Made by a program: the position numbers and the translations under genes
NCBI GenBank assembly: GCA_019419525.1
Contig: DXZU01000022.1
Span: 1-64,000, forward strand
Source of the DNA: Collinsella sp.
Lineage (GTDB): Bacteria > Actinomycetota > Coriobacteriia > Coriobacteriales > Coriobacteriaceae
Reading direction: 5' to 3'
DNA length: 64,000 nt
Notes under the pieces: model-generated
The model's input: only the letters and a program-made list of their open reading frames with translations
Databases searched by the model: none
What the model was told of the DNA's origin: nothing
Shown here: piece after piece, positions 5,584 to 14,917 of the stretch
How the letters are laid out: every line of letters begins with the position of its first letter
Numbering within the stretch: the first letter of the stretch is position 1

Positions 5584-7944
5584 CTAAACGCGGCGCTTAA
5601 GCTGGGCTCCACCCTCGCCGGGCATCAGGCGGCGCGCGTCGTAGACGGAGTCAACGCTGCTGATAGAGGCCAGCAGCGGATCCAGACCACTCGCGTCCGA
5701 GATCTCGACCATAAAGCGCAGGGTTGCAATACCCTCGCGGTTGGTCGACGTAGCGGCAGAAAGGATATTGCCGCCCGCATCGCCAATGGCAATGGTGACA
5801 TCCTTGAGCAGGCCCATGCGGTCCAGGCACTCGACCACGATCTCGACCTGGAAGAGAGTGTCGGCAGCACCGTCCCACTCCACATCGATCATGCGCTCGG
5901 GATGCTCCATAAGACCCTTGACGTTGGGGCAGTTGGCGCGATGCACCGAAACGCCACGACCGCGCGTGATGAAGCCGACGATGTCGTCGCCCGTCACGGG
6001 ATTGCAGCAATGGGCCAGACGAACCAGCAGGCCGCTGTTGCTCTCGCCCTTGACGATAATGCCGTTGCCGGCGCTCTTGCCGCGCTTTTGCGGCTTGCGG
6101 TTGGAGCCTCGGGCCGGCTGCTTCACGACCTCGGCGATAGCATCGGCCTTGGTGAGCTGCTCCTCGGGCTTGGGGTCCAAAATCTGCTCGACCTTGTTAC
6201 CCACAGCGCGCGGGGCAACTTTGCCGGCGCCGACGGCGGCAAACAGGTCCTCGAGCTGCTTGTAGTTAAACTGCTCCGCCACGGCGTTGAGCGCACGCGT
6301 CGAACGCGGTGTAGAAATGCCATAGCCACGCTTGCGCAGGTCCTTGGCCAGTATATCGCGACCGGCGGCAGCGTCGTCGTCCTTGGTCGCGGCGGCAAAA
6401 TAGCGGCGGATCTTTGACTTGGCGGAAGGCGTCTTAACGATCTTGAGCCAATCACGCGACGGCTTGGAACTCTTGTTGGTCAGGATTTCAACGCGGTCGC
6501 CCGTCTTGATCTCGTGCGTGAGCGGGGCCACCGCACCGTTGATCTTAGCGCCGACGCAGTGGTTTCCCACCTCGGTGTGAACGGCGTAGGCAAAGTCGAG
6601 CGGCGTGGAGCCGGCACGAAGCGCCATGACCTCGCCCTTGGGCGTAAAGACGAAGATCTCCTGATCGAAGAGGTCGACCTTCAGCGAATGTAGGTATTCC
6701 TTGGCATCGGTGATCTCGTCAGACGCAGCCCAATCGAGCGAATGTTTGAGCCAGTTAATCTGGTCGTCCAGACGCTGGGCATCATTGGTCTTAGACGCAG
6801 ACGAACCGCCCGACTTCTTATATAGCCAGTGGGCGGCAATGCCGTACTCGGCCTGCTCATGCATCTCATAGGTTCGAATCTGAATCTCGAGCGGACGAGC
6901 CGTGGGGCCGATAACCGTCGTGTGGAGCGACTGGTAGTTATTGACCTTGGGCATGGCGATATAGTCTTTAAAGCGCCCGGGCATGGGGTGCCACAGCGTA
7001 TGCACCGCACCGAGCGTGGAGTAGCAATCGCGCACCGAATGCGTGATGACGCGCAGTGCCACCAGGTCGTAGATCTCGGAAAATTCCTTGCCCTTGCGCT
7101 TCATCTTTTGGTAGATGGACCAATAGTGCTTGGAACGGCCGTTGATCTGGAAGTCCTCCAGGCCAATGCGGTTGAGCTCGTCGGTGAGTGTCTTGATGGT
7201 CTCGGCCAGATAGCGCTCACGGACCTCGCGCGACTCCGCCACCATGCGTGCGATGCGCTGGTAGGCGTCGGGTTCAAGGTAGAAGAAGGACAGGTCCTCG
7301 AGTTCCCATTTAATGGAGCTCATGCCCAGACGGTCGGCCAGGGGCGCATACACGTCCATGGTCTCGCGGGCCTTAAACAGGCGACGGTCCTCACGCAGGG
7401 CCGCAAGGGTGCGCATGTTGTGCAGACGGTCGGCAAGCTTAACGATGATGACGCGGATGTCCTTGGACATGGCGAGGAACATCTTTCGCAGCGTGAGCGC
7501 CTGTTTCTCGTCCATGCTGTCGACTTCGATGTTGGTGAGCTTGGTCACGCCATCGACGAGCTCGGCCACCGTATCGCCAAACAGGCCGGAAACATCGGCA
7601 AGCGAGGTCTCGGTGTCCTCGACGGTATCGTGCAGCAGCGCGGCGCACACCACATCGCAGTCCATCTTGAGATCGGCCAAAATGATGGCCACCTCGACGG
7701 GATGGTTGATGTACATCTCACCCGAGCGGCGCTTTTGGTTGCAGTGCTTCTCGGCAGCAAAGCAATAGGCCTGCTCCACCTTAGAAAAGTCGTCCTCATT
7801 CATATATTTGAGGCACAGGCGCTCCAGCTTGTCGTAGCTGTCCGCCATAATCTCGGGCGGCAGCTCATCGGCATGCTTATAGTGCTCCATCTCCGAGAAC
7901 GGCTGGAGGGCGGAATCATGGGCGGTACGGGCTGCGGCATCCAT
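5584..7944 (-). CDS. rel: Bifunctional (p)ppGpp synthetase/hydrolase Rel
   Basis: A 786-residue long RSH enzyme that makes and degrades the alarmone (p)ppGpp in the stringent response on stalled ribosomes. Domains in order: HD hydrolase (about 60-200, with HDTVED at 105-110, so hydrolysis looks intact), synthetase (about 250-380, with YQSLHTTV and EIQIRT), TGS (about 415-475, FVFTPKGEV), a helical/zinc-finger region with HCCNPV, and a C-terminal ACT domain (about 705-780). A purine-rich GGGGAAGGGG sits before the ATG. It starts 15 bp after the stop of the recJ-helicase gene, so the two probably form an operon. Confidence 0.96.
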   Translation of the reverse strand: MDAAARTAHDSALQPFSEMEHYKHADELPPEIMADSYDKLERLCLKYMNEDDFSKVEQAYCFAAEKHCNQKRRSGEMYINHPVEVAIILADLKMDCDVVCAALLHDTVEDTETSLADVSGLFGDTVAELVDGVTKLTNIEVDSMDEKQALTLRKMFLAMSKDIRVIIVKLADRLHNMRTLAALREDRRLFKARETMDVYAPLADRLGMSSIKWELEDLSFFYLEPDAYQRIARMVAESREVRERYLAETIKTLTDELNRIGLEDFQINGRSKHYWSIYQKMKRKGKEFSEIYDLVALRVITHSVRDCYSTLGAVHTLWHPMPGRFKDYIAMPKVNNYQSLHTTVIGPTARPLEIQIRTYEMHEQAEYGIAAHWLYKKSGGSSASKTNDAQRLDDQINWLKHSLDWAASDEITDAKEYLHSLKVDLFDQEIFVFTPKGEVMALRAGSTPLDFAYAVHTEVGNHCVGAKINGAVAPLTHEIKTGDRVEILTNKSSKPSRDWLKIVKTPSAKSKIRRYFAAATKDDDAAAGRDILAKDLRKRGYGISTPRSTRALNAVAEQFNYKQLEDLFAAVGAGKVAPRAVGNKVEQILDPKPEEQLTKADAIAEVVKQPARGSNRKPQKRGKSAGNGIIVKGESNSGLLVRLAHCCNPVTGDDIVGFITRGRGVSVHRANCPNVKGLMEHPERMIDVEWDGAADTLFQVEIVVECLDRMGLLKDVTIAIGDAGGNILSAATSTNREGIATLRFMVEISDASGLDPLLASISSVDSVYDARRLMPGEGGAQLKRRV

Positions 7945-7959
7945 CGAGGTCCCCTTCCC

Positions 7960-10900
7960 CTAGGCCCGCGGTACGATCGGGCGGTTAACTTTGGCTAGCA
8001 TATCAGAAGCGCACGAATCGAGCGCCCAACTCCGGAAAGCCGAGAACTCCATGCGCGAACGCAAGCCCTCCAAATAGCGAATTGACCTGCTCAATTGCAC
8101 ACGGCCGGGGTTTTCGGCCATCGCGATGCGACGGGTGTCGTCAAACCCCGAAACGCGACAGAAGCCAAGCTCTTCGAAGATTCCCAGGCCACTTTCCACC
8201 GAGCGCTCGTCGACCGGCGTGCGAGCATCGATGGCAAGGCACATCTGCGCGATGTCGATATCGCTCGCGCTAAAGGAATCGTCCCCGGTCTTGCCGCGGT
8301 TGGAGCGCCACATGGTTTGCAGCGCGCGATAGAGCGTGACGAGCTCGTCGCGCTCAGGCGCATAGCAGTCGAGTAGGCGCTCGTTAATGCGGGCGTCGCG
8401 CGACGAATAGAGCAGGTGAATCACGGCGGGCTGTCCATCGCGACCGGCGCGGCCACTCATCTGGTTAAACTCAATCGCGCCAAACGGCATGTGATAGAGC
8501 ACGACATGGCGAATATCGGGAAGGTTGACGCCCTCGCCAAAGGCAGAGGTCGAGACGATGCAGCTGAGGCATCCGTCACGAAACGCCTCCTCTACGCGAT
8601 GGCGGTCGGTGCGCGTAAGGCCCGCGTTGTAAAAGGCGATATGCGACGCGTAGTCGGGAACGCGTTTGCGTAGCGTCTTGGCAAGCGCCACGGACTGATC
8701 ACGCGAGTTGACGTAGATGACGGTCTTCTCCCCCGTCGCGACGATGGACACCAGGCGGTTTTCGCGGCTCGCAAGATCGCGGTCGTCCTCGAGCCGCAAG
8801 TTCTCACGCACGGTCTCGTCGACCACCGTACGGGTAATCGGCAGCACGCGGGCGAGCTCGGCCACAACCGGAGCCGTTGCGGTGGCCGTCGCAGCCATAA
8901 CGACCGGGTCGCCCAGGGCCTTGAGGATATCGGGCATGTCGAGGTATGCGCTTCGGTCGCCGCCCTTGGCAAGACCGGCATGGTGCGCCTCGTCAATAAC
9001 GACAAATCCGATACGCCCCGAGCGCGCAAAGCGGTCGCGGTGAATAGACAGGAACTCAGGCGTCGTGAGTACGATGCCAGTGCGGCCCGAAGCCAGGCCG
9101 GCAAACACGTCATCGCGCGCTGCTTCCACGGTCTCGCCGGTCAACACGCCCACGCCAATCCCGAGCGCAGCCATCGTCGATGAAAGATGATAGGCCTGGT
9201 CGGCAACGAGTGCGCGCAGCGGATAGACAAAGATGCTCGCACGCCCTCGAAGGACCGCCTCGCGCGCGGCGTGCACATGGAAGATGAGCGACTTACCACG
9301 TCCCGTCCCCATAACGGCCAAAACGCTCTGGTGGTCGGCGAGCGCGTCGAGTGCCTCGACCTGCGCGCGATGTGGCTGGTTCGAGCCGATAAAGCTATGG
9401 ATAAGCGAGCGCGTGAGCTCGGTATAAGAAAGCTGGGCGAGCGTCTCGCGTTTACGCGACTCCAGGCGCAGGCCAGAATCCGCCGGCTGCACGCCGCGGC
9501 GAAGCTCGCATGCCGGATCGTCGATATTGGACGCCGCGGTATCGCGCACCAAGACATCTTTGATCATGAGCTTGGGCTTCACGCGGCCCTGCCAATGCTC
9601 GGCCACGGCCTCGAACACCAAGTCGACGGCGCTGTCGCAATTGATGAGCCTATCGATCTGCGGCACGCGGAACATGATGGCCGGCACACTCGCGGCGCCA
9701 TCGGTCGCCACAAAGCGCATGTGCTCGCCGGTTTTGCCCACCACGGCGCGATCGCACATCGTCACGCCCTCGGCAGCCAGAAGCGGCACCTTATTGCCCT
9801 GGCCAAACGGCTCAAGACGAGAAATCTGCTCGATAGTCTCGATATTCAGCTCGGAAAGGTCGACGGCGGCGGCGACCTCGTCGGTGTCTTCAAAGTCCTC
9901 GGCGGGAAGCTCCGATAGCACGGCGGAAAGGCGGCGGCGGAACTCATCGAGCTTGGATGCCTCGATGGTCACACCCACCGCACCGGCATGTCCGCCGCGA
10001 CGAATCAGCAGGTCGGAACAACGCTCGACGGCGTCGAACAGGTTGACCTTGCCCACCGAGCGACCCGATCCGCGCGCAACGCCGTCCTCAATCGAGAAGA
10101 GCAGCGCCGGCACGTGATAACGGTTGGTCAGGCGGCTCGCCACGATGCCCTTGACGCCCTCGTGCCAACCTTCGCCGCCCACGACAATCGCGCGCCCGCC
10201 GTCATAAGTCTCCTCGACCTTTGCCATGGCGTCGCGTGTGAGCTCCGCCTCGATCTCGCGGCGCTGACGGTTGATTTCCTCGAGCTCGGCTGCCAGTGCA
10301 CTTGCCTCGATAGGATCGCGGGCAAGCAGCAGGTCGAGCGCCAGCTTGGGATCAGCCATGCGGCCGGCAGCATTCAGACGAGGGATGAGCGAAAACGACA
10401 GGCCGTCGGCCGTAATGGTAGAAAGGTCGGCCTTGGCAAGTGCGGCAAGCGCGATATAGCCGGGACGGGCCGTCACGCGCATCTGTTGGATGCCCTCGGC
10501 GACCAGTGCGCGATTCTCGGGCGTGAGCGGCATCATGTCGGACACGGTGCCCAGCGCCGCGACCTCGATCAGCGAACGCCAATACAACGGCTTGCCCAAA
10601 CGCTCGCCCAGGACCTGCACCAGCTTGAGCGCCACACCGGCACCGGCAAGCTCGCGCGAGGGACCCTCGTCCTCGAGCTTGGGGTCGGTCAGGGGCACGC
10701 CCTGCGGCACCTGGTCGGAGGGCTCGTGATGGTCCGTAACCACCAGATCGATTCCCAGGCTCTCCAGATAGGAAACCTCTTCCTTGGCGGCAATGCCGTT
10801 ATCGACGGTCACGATCAACTGGGGGCGAGCGAGCTCGTTGACGCGGTCGAGCGCTGCACGCGAAAGACCGTAGCCCTCGTCAAAGCGATGCGGGATAAAC

Positions 10901-11247
10901 GGCGTGACGTTGGCGCCAAACGAACGTAGCGCCTCGGTCAACAGACAAGTCGACGTAATGCCGTCGACGTCAAAATCGCCAAAGACGGCGATGCGTTCGT
11001 GGTTGCGAATGGCGCGCTCGACACGATCGGCAACAACCGACATGCCCGGAATGACGAGCGGATCGGCCCAATCACGGTCGAGCGAAGGCGTCAAAAATAG
11101 CTGTCCTTCCTCAATCGAGGCAATGCCGTGCGCAACCATAATGCGTGCCACCAGCCCGGGTATGCCCAGACCAGCCGAAAGCTCCTTTTCGAGCTCGGGA
11201 TTTTGCTGAGCGACCGCCCAGCGATGCGTCGTCTTAAGCGATGACAT
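7960..11247 (-). CDS. recJ: RecJ ssDNA exonuclease fused to a RecQ-like DEAH helicase
   Basis: One ORF of about 1,095 residues joins two DNA-repair enzymes. The N-terminal part (about 1-590) is RecJ, a 5'-3' ssDNA exonuclease: DHH motifs GDFDVDG (about 90-96), VTVDNG and VTDHH (about 170-174), then DHHA1 with GGHAGAVG (about 418) and an OB-like region. The C-terminal part (about 605-1,095) is an SF2 helicase: Walker A GTGRGKS (about 647), DEAH (about 752), a TATATA-type motif III and QMSGRAGRDG as motif VI, then a winged-helix-like tail. No RQC zinc cysteines or HRDC are obvious. A GTG start at 11292 is possible; the ATG at 11247 fits the usual RecJ N-terminus better. Upstream of rel and probably co-transcribed. 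Fusion is directly visible; coupling of unwinding to digestion is inference. Confidence 0.9.
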   Translation of the reverse strand: MSSLKTTHRWAVAQQNPELEKELSAGLGIPGLVARIMVAHGIASIEEGQLFLTPSLDRDWADPLVIPGMSVVADRVERAIRNHERIAVFGDFDVDGITSTCLLTEALRSFGANVTPFIPHRFDEGYGLSRAALDRVNELARPQLIVTVDNGIAAKEEVSYLESLGIDLVVTDHHEPSDQVPQGVPLTDPKLEDEGPSRELAGAGVALKLVQVLGERLGKPLYWRSLIEVAALGTVSDMMPLTPENRALVAEGIQQMRVTARPGYIALAALAKADLSTITADGLSFSLIPRLNAAGRMADPKLALDLLLARDPIEASALAAELEEINRQRREIEAELTRDAMAKVEETYDGGRAIVVGGEGWHEGVKGIVASRLTNRYHVPALLFSIEDGVARGSGRSVGKVNLFDAVERCSDLLIRRGGHAGAVGVTIEASKLDEFRRRLSAVLSELPAEDFEDTDEVAAAVDLSELNIETIEQISRLEPFGQGNKVPLLAAEGVTMCDRAVVGKTGEHMRFVATDGAASVPAIMFRVPQIDRLINCDSAVDLVFEAVAEHWQGRVKPKLMIKDVLVRDTAASNIDDPACELRRGVQPADSGLRLESRKRETLAQLSYTELTRSLIHSFIGSNQPHRAQVEALDALADHQSVLAVMGTGRGKSLIFHVHAAREAVLRGRASIFVYPLRALVADQAYHLSSTMAALGIGVGVLTGETVEAARDDVFAGLASGRTGIVLTTPEFLSIHRDRFARSGRIGFVVIDEAHHAGLAKGGDRSAYLDMPDILKALGDPVVMAATATATAPVVAELARVLPITRTVVDETVRENLRLEDDRDLASRENRLVSIVATGEKTVIYVNSRDQSVALAKTLRKRVPDYASHIAFYNAGLTRTDRHRVEEAFRDGCLSCIVSTSAFGEGVNLPDIRHVVLYHMPFGAIEFNQMSGRAGRDGQPAVIHLLYSSRDARINERLLDCYAPERDELVTLYRALQTMWRSNRGKTGDDSFSASDIDIAQMCLAIDARTPVDERSVESGLGIFEELGFCRVSGFDDTRRIAMAENPGRVQLSRSIRYLEGLRSRMEFSAFRSWALDSCASDMLAKVNRPIVPRA

Positions 11248-11355
11248 AGGCGCCCACCCCCGATAGGGGCAGGTCGCCGCGATACCTCTCACGGTTCATA
11301 GCGATGAGTCCTCTGTGTATGCCCGCTTCGGCAGGCAGATCTGTTGAACGGATTT

Positions 11356-11361
11356 ATTATA
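11356..11361 (-). promoter_or_regulatory. Perfect -10 (TATAAT) upstream of recJ-rel
   Basis: A consensus TATAAT preceded by GG lies on the minus strand about 65 nt before the first possible recJ start. The -35 is weak (GTTCTG at 16 bp). It is the best promoter-like site in the divergent recJ/BASS intergenic region. Confidence 0.5.
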
Positions 11362-11521
11362 CCGTGCGGCACGGACGCAGAACCTCGCAGCACGCCGTGG
11401 TTTCGGTAAACGATGACGGTAATAGCCTCGAAATAATCGAGCGTTTCTGACGCATGGACTCATGCGAGCGTCTAGCATATCCATTCAAACGAGTTCGCGG
11501 ATAAAGGGAGTCACGGGGCAT

Positions 11522-12520
11522 ATGAAGCAATGGGTTGGACTGGGAAAGTTCCTCGCGGGGCACATGCAGGTCATCGTTCCGATTTGCGTAACGCTCGGCG
11601 TGCTCTTTCCCCAGCAGATCGGCGTACTCAAGCCCATCGTTCCCGCCCTCTTCGCCTTTATGACGTTCCAAGGTGCGCTCAGCAACACCTTCCACCAGGT
11701 CGCTGAGGTGTTCCGCCGTCCCCTGCACCTGATTTTGGCGCTGCTCGTCTCGGCGGTGCTTATTCCCATAGCAGCCTATGCCATGGGATCGCTGTTCTTT
11801 GGCTCCAATCCCAACCTTGTCTGCGGCATCGTGCTCGAGTACAGCGTACCCGTGGCGGTCACTGCCTTTATGTGGATTAGCATGTTCGGCGGCAACGGCC
11901 CGCTCGCGCTCACCATCATCCTGACGTCCTCGGTTATCTCGCCTGTGACGATTCCGCTCACGCTGAAGCTCTTGCTGGGTGCCACCGTCTCGATCGATGT
12001 GCTGAGCATGATGCAGGACATGGCCTTTATGATCGCCATCCCCGCCGTGCTCGGCATCGTGATCAACGAGCTCACACGTGGATGGGGACACGAGAAGCTC
12101 TCCCCCGCGCTCTCGCCCGCCTGCAAGTTCATGATGATGGGCATTATCGCCTCCAACTCCACCGCCATGAGCGAGTACGTCCTGCACATGAACGCGATGC
12201 GTCTGGAAGTCGCCCTCTTTATTTTGACCTTCGCCATCAGCGGCTTTGTCGTTGGTTTTCTGGTCGCCCGTGCGCTGCATCTGCCATATAGCGAGACGAC
12301 TACCATGTGCTTTACCTGCGGCATGCGTAACATCTCTTCGGGCGCCGTCATCGCCACACAGTACTTTCCAGGCGAAGTCGTGTTTCCCGTCATGTGCGGA
12401 ACGCTGTTTCAGCAGATACTCGCCTCGTTTATCGGGCATCTCTTTGAGCGTCTGACCGACGAGGAGCGCGCCGCCCAGCGCAAGCGTGTCGAGGCCGGCC
12501 GCGACGCCATGGCGCGCTAG
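11522..12520 (+). CDS. Bile acid:sodium symporter (BASS) family transporter
   Basis: An integral membrane protein of 332 residues with about nine or ten hydrophobic helices. The paired polar stretches typical of BASS sodium carriers are visible, such as the EYSVPVAVTAFMW region and FTCGMRNISSGAV in the second half. Family members carry bile acids, pantoate, pyruvate or other organic anions with Na+; the substrate here cannot be told. An in-frame ATG at 11462 would add 20 residues, but the hydrophobic N-terminus MKQWVGLGKF at 11522 is a better start, with GGGAG upstream. Divergent from recJ, convergent with the next gene. Confidence 0.8.
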   Translation: MKQWVGLGKFLAGHMQVIVPICVTLGVLFPQQIGVLKPIVPALFAFMTFQGALSNTFHQVAEVFRRPLHLILALLVSAVLIPIAAYAMGSLFFGSNPNLVCGIVLEYSVPVAVTAFMWISMFGGNGPLALTIILTSSVISPVTIPLTLKLLLGATVSIDVLSMMQDMAFMIAIPAVLGIVINELTRGWGHEKLSPALSPACKFMMMGIIASNSTAMSEYVLHMNAMRLEVALFILTFAISGFVVGFLVARALHLPYSETTTMCFTCGMRNISSGAVIATQYFPGEVVFPVMCGTLFQQILASFIGHLFERLTDEERAAQRKRVEAGRDAMAR

Positions 12521-12550
12521 ACTGTCCGCATTACACGGGTGTTAATCTTG

Positions 12551-13348
12551 CTATACGAGCGTTTCCAGATGCGCACGCAAGCGCTCAGCATCGATATCGA
12601 GCGTTGTCTCGGCATTGACCTGGGCCAAACGATAACCGACAAAGTAGGGCGAAACCACCCAACGCGGCAGCGCCTTGGCAATGGTCCGACCGCCCAGGTG
12701 ATAGAAGAACAAGTTGTACGACTCTGCGCGACCACCGTGGTGCTCGTTCAGGATATAGCGCAGAGCCACCTGGATCGCATCGGCGAAGAGATCTGCCTCG
12801 GCTTGGTCTCTTGTGTCATCGCTGGCGGCAATTCCCTGCGGGGCTGAAACGTTGACCTCAAAGAACCCCATGATCGGTTCGGTTGAGATGTTGGCCGCGA
12901 TTCTCCCCTGTTGCCAGACATTGATGCCTTCGAAATTGGCGGAAGTCAACGAAGCATAGCCGTCTTCCTGCTCCAAACCCACAATCTGCATGTGCGGATG
13001 AACGAGACTACCGCCCGAGAGAGGACCCTTGTTCTTGTACATGAGCACGCTTCGATACTGCTGTGAATCGATCATCTGCTGCCAGCAATCCAGGGCAAAC
13101 CTCATCACATGGTGGAGTTCATCTGGCTCATAGGTCGCCAGGTCGGCATCGTGATCGGCTGACTCGATCAGCACGGTTTGACGGGTGGCGCGCAGGGTTT
13201 TGAACTTATTCTCGAGCCAGATGCAGTCGCCGTCGCGCCGGATGATATTGGCGAGTCCCTCGGTATCGCAAAAGGGGCACGCGGTGCCAGGGCGCCGGTT
13301 GTCGTCGGGCTTGCCGCTCGCCTGCTGAACGTCAAATACCAGCGCCAC
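12551..13348 (-). CDS. GalT/HIT-like protein (DUF4931 type)
   Basis: A cytosolic protein of 265 residues resembling the HIT-superfamily fold of galactose-1-phosphate uridylyltransferase. It has an N-terminal zinc-type CPFC (24-27) and the HPHMQ triad (117-121) in SGGSLVHPHMQ, equivalent to the nucleotidyl-transfer histidines. It lacks the full length of GalT and has no galactose genes around it, so the reaction is unknown. The GTG start lies 4 bp after the cutC stop and uses GGAGG within the end of cutC, so the two genes are translationally coupled. Confidence 0.72.
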   Translation of the reverse strand: MALVFDVQQASGKPDDNRRPGTACPFCDTEGLANIIRRDGDCIWLENKFKTLRATRQTVLIESADHDADLATYEPDELHHVMRFALDCWQQMIDSQQYRSVLMYKNKGPLSGGSLVHPHMQIVGLEQEDGYASLTSANFEGINVWQQGRIAANISTEPIMGFFEVNVSAPQGIAASDDTRDQAEADLFADAIQVALRYILNEHHGGRAESYNLFFYHLGGRTIAKALPRWVVSPYFVGYRLAQVNAETTLDIDAERLRAHLETLV

Positions 13349-13351
13349 GGG

Positions 13352-14029
13352 TTACGCCTCCAGCGGCACGATCTTGGTGCCATGGAGCTCGGAGACGCCC
13401 AATGCCGCCGCCACGGTATCGCGGTTGGCCGTGGAAATGCCGCCGCCGGGAAGGATGGTCAGGCGGTCGCCCGCATACTCGATCAAGCGGGCCAGGTTTT
13501 CGAAGTTGTCCTCGATCGGCGTACCGGCAGCGCCACCATGCGTCAGGATGCGTGTGATGCCGCAGTCGGCAAGTGTGTCAATCGCGTCGAGCTGAGCCTC
13601 GGGCGAGAGCTGATCAAACGCCATGTGGAAGGTGATGTCGATGGGCTCACGCTTGCATTCCTCGGTCGCGCAGCCCGCGGCCATCACGAGAGCGCCCAAC
13701 GTAAGCTCGTCGAGCGCCCATCCGCCAGCGCAGGGCTTGCAGCTGCCAAAGACCAAGCCGTCAACGCCGGCGCTTACGGCAAGGCCCAGGTCCATCTCCA
13801 TCATGCGCAGCTCGTCTTGGTTGTAATGAAAGTCACCGCCACGCGGGCGAATCATGCACATCACTCGCGCGTCATGCTCGTGAGCATAGCTGACTGTAGC
13901 GCTGATAACACCGGCCGAGGGTGTAGTGCCACCGACGGCAAGGTTGTCGCACAGTTCAATACGCCTTGCACCGGCATCGATAGCCGCCGGCACCCGCTCA
14001 AAGTTCTCGGCACAAAACTCGTACAGCAT
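13352..14029 (-). CDS. cutC: CutC family protein
   Basis: A 225-residue TIM-barrel protein of the CutC family. It begins MLYEFCAENFERV, the typical CutC N-terminus, and contains RIELCDNLAVGGTTPS, MIRPRGGDFHY and ITFHMAFDQ. The family was named for copper tolerance in E. coli, but its biochemical role is unsettled. The start at 14029 has GGGGGT six bases upstream; an upstream in-frame ATG at 14086 lies beyond the motif. First gene of a two-gene unit with the GalT-like gene. Confidence 0.92.
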   Translation of the reverse strand: MLYEFCAENFERVPAAIDAGARRIELCDNLAVGGTTPSAGVISATVSYAHEHDARVMCMIRPRGGDFHYNQDELRMMEMDLGLAVSAGVDGLVFGSCKPCAGGWALDELTLGALVMAAGCATEECKREPIDITFHMAFDQLSPEAQLDAIDTLADCGITRILTHGGAAGTPIEDNFENLARLIEYAGDRLTILPGGGISTANRDTVAAALGVSELHGTKIVPLEA

Positions 14030-14089
14030 AGATAGACCCCCAAAGACAGCAGATGTTTTCCGACGGGCATTGTCACACATCCCCATGAA

Positions 14090-14154
14090 GTTGCGGTGGA
14101 ATAGGGACTCATTTGGCCTCTGGAGCCCGTATTCAGTCCCTATTTCACCGCAAC
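14090..14154. repeat. 20-bp near-perfect inverted repeat
   Basis: Arms of 20 bp (14090-14109 and 14135-14154) match except for one G-U pair and enclose a 25-nt loop. It lies between the cutC start and the liv-operon terminator. This could be a small mobile repeat or a structured RNA in the cutC leader. Confidence 0.75.
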
Positions 14155-14156
14155 TA

Positions 14157-14193
14157 AAAAGGGGCGCTGACTGAGATAGTCAGCGCCCCTTTT
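14157..14193 (-). terminator. Strong terminator of the liv operon
   Basis: GGGGCGCTGACT pairs perfectly with AGTCAGCGCCCC around a 5-nt loop, flanked by AAAA and TTTT, so it can work in both directions. It begins about 11 bp after the livF stop on the minus strand. Confidence 0.9.
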
Positions 14194-14203
14194 GTTAGGT
14201 GGG

Positions 14204-14917
14204 TTAGCCTCCGAGGTAGGCCTTGCGGACGTTGTCGTCGTGCAGGAGCTCTTGGCCGGTGCCGGTCATGGTGATCTTGCCGGTCTCGAGCACGTAACCG
14301 CGTGTGGCGATGGAAAGCGCCATCTGCGCGTTTTGCTCGACCAGAAGCACCGTGGTGCCGGCCTTGTGCAGGTCCTCGACAATCTGGAAGATCTGTTCGA
14401 TCAGAATCGGTGCCAGACCCATGGAAGGTTCGTCGAGCATAAGCAGTTTGGGGTTACTCATAAGGGCGCGCCCCATAACGAGCATCTGCTGCTCGCCGCC
14501 TGAAAGGGTGCCGGCGACCTGGCGACGACGTTCCTTCAGGCGCGGGAACTGCTCGTAGACGCGCTCCAGGCCCGGAGCCACCGTGGACTTGGGCTGCGTA
14601 TAGGCGCCCATCTCCAGGTTCTCCTCAACCGTCATCTGCAAAAAGGCGCGACGACCCTCGGGAACCTGAGCCAGGCCCTTACCAACCAGCTTATCAGCGG
14701 GCGTATGGGTAATGTCCTCGCCCATAAACTTGATGGAACCGGTCTTGGAGCGAAGCAGGCCCGAAACGGTCTTGAGCGTTGTGGACTTGCCGGCACCGTT
14801 CGCACCGATCAGGGCCACGATCTCGCCCTCGTTGACGTTAAAGGAGATGTCCTTGATGGCGTGGATGGCGCCGTACCAGACGTTGATGTTGTAGACGGAA
14901 AGCATCGGCTCTGCCAT
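14204..14917 (-). CDS. livF: Branched-chain amino acid ABC transporter ATPase LivF
   Basis: One of the two cytosolic ATPases that drive the Liv importer. The 237-residue protein has Walker A GANGAGKST, the Q-loop region, signature LSGGEQQ, Walker B LLMLDEPSMGL and the switch histidine region, and the family length. The N-terminus (LSVYNINVWYGAIHAIKDIS) is typical of LivF rather than LivG. It starts right after the livG stop and is the last gene of livK-livK-livHMGF, ending at a strong terminator. Confidence 0.95.
   Translation of the reverse strand: MAEPMLSVYNINVWYGAIHAIKDISFNVNEGEIVALIGANGAGKSTTLKTVSGLLRSKTGSIKFMGEDITHTPADKLVGKGLAQVPEGRRAFLQMTVEENLEMGAYTQPKSTVAPGLERVYEQFPRLKERRRQVAGTLSGGEQQMLVMGRALMSNPKLLMLDEPSMGLAPILIEQIFQIVEDLHKAGTTVLLVEQNAQMALSIATRGYVLETGKITMTGTGQELLHDDNVRKAYLGG

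Noticed and set aside
4975..6417. A 480-codon plus-strand frame across the MBL and rel genes
   Set aside because: It spans two recognised minus-strand genes and their intergenic hairpin and has no ribosome-binding site; treated as a codon-bias shadow.
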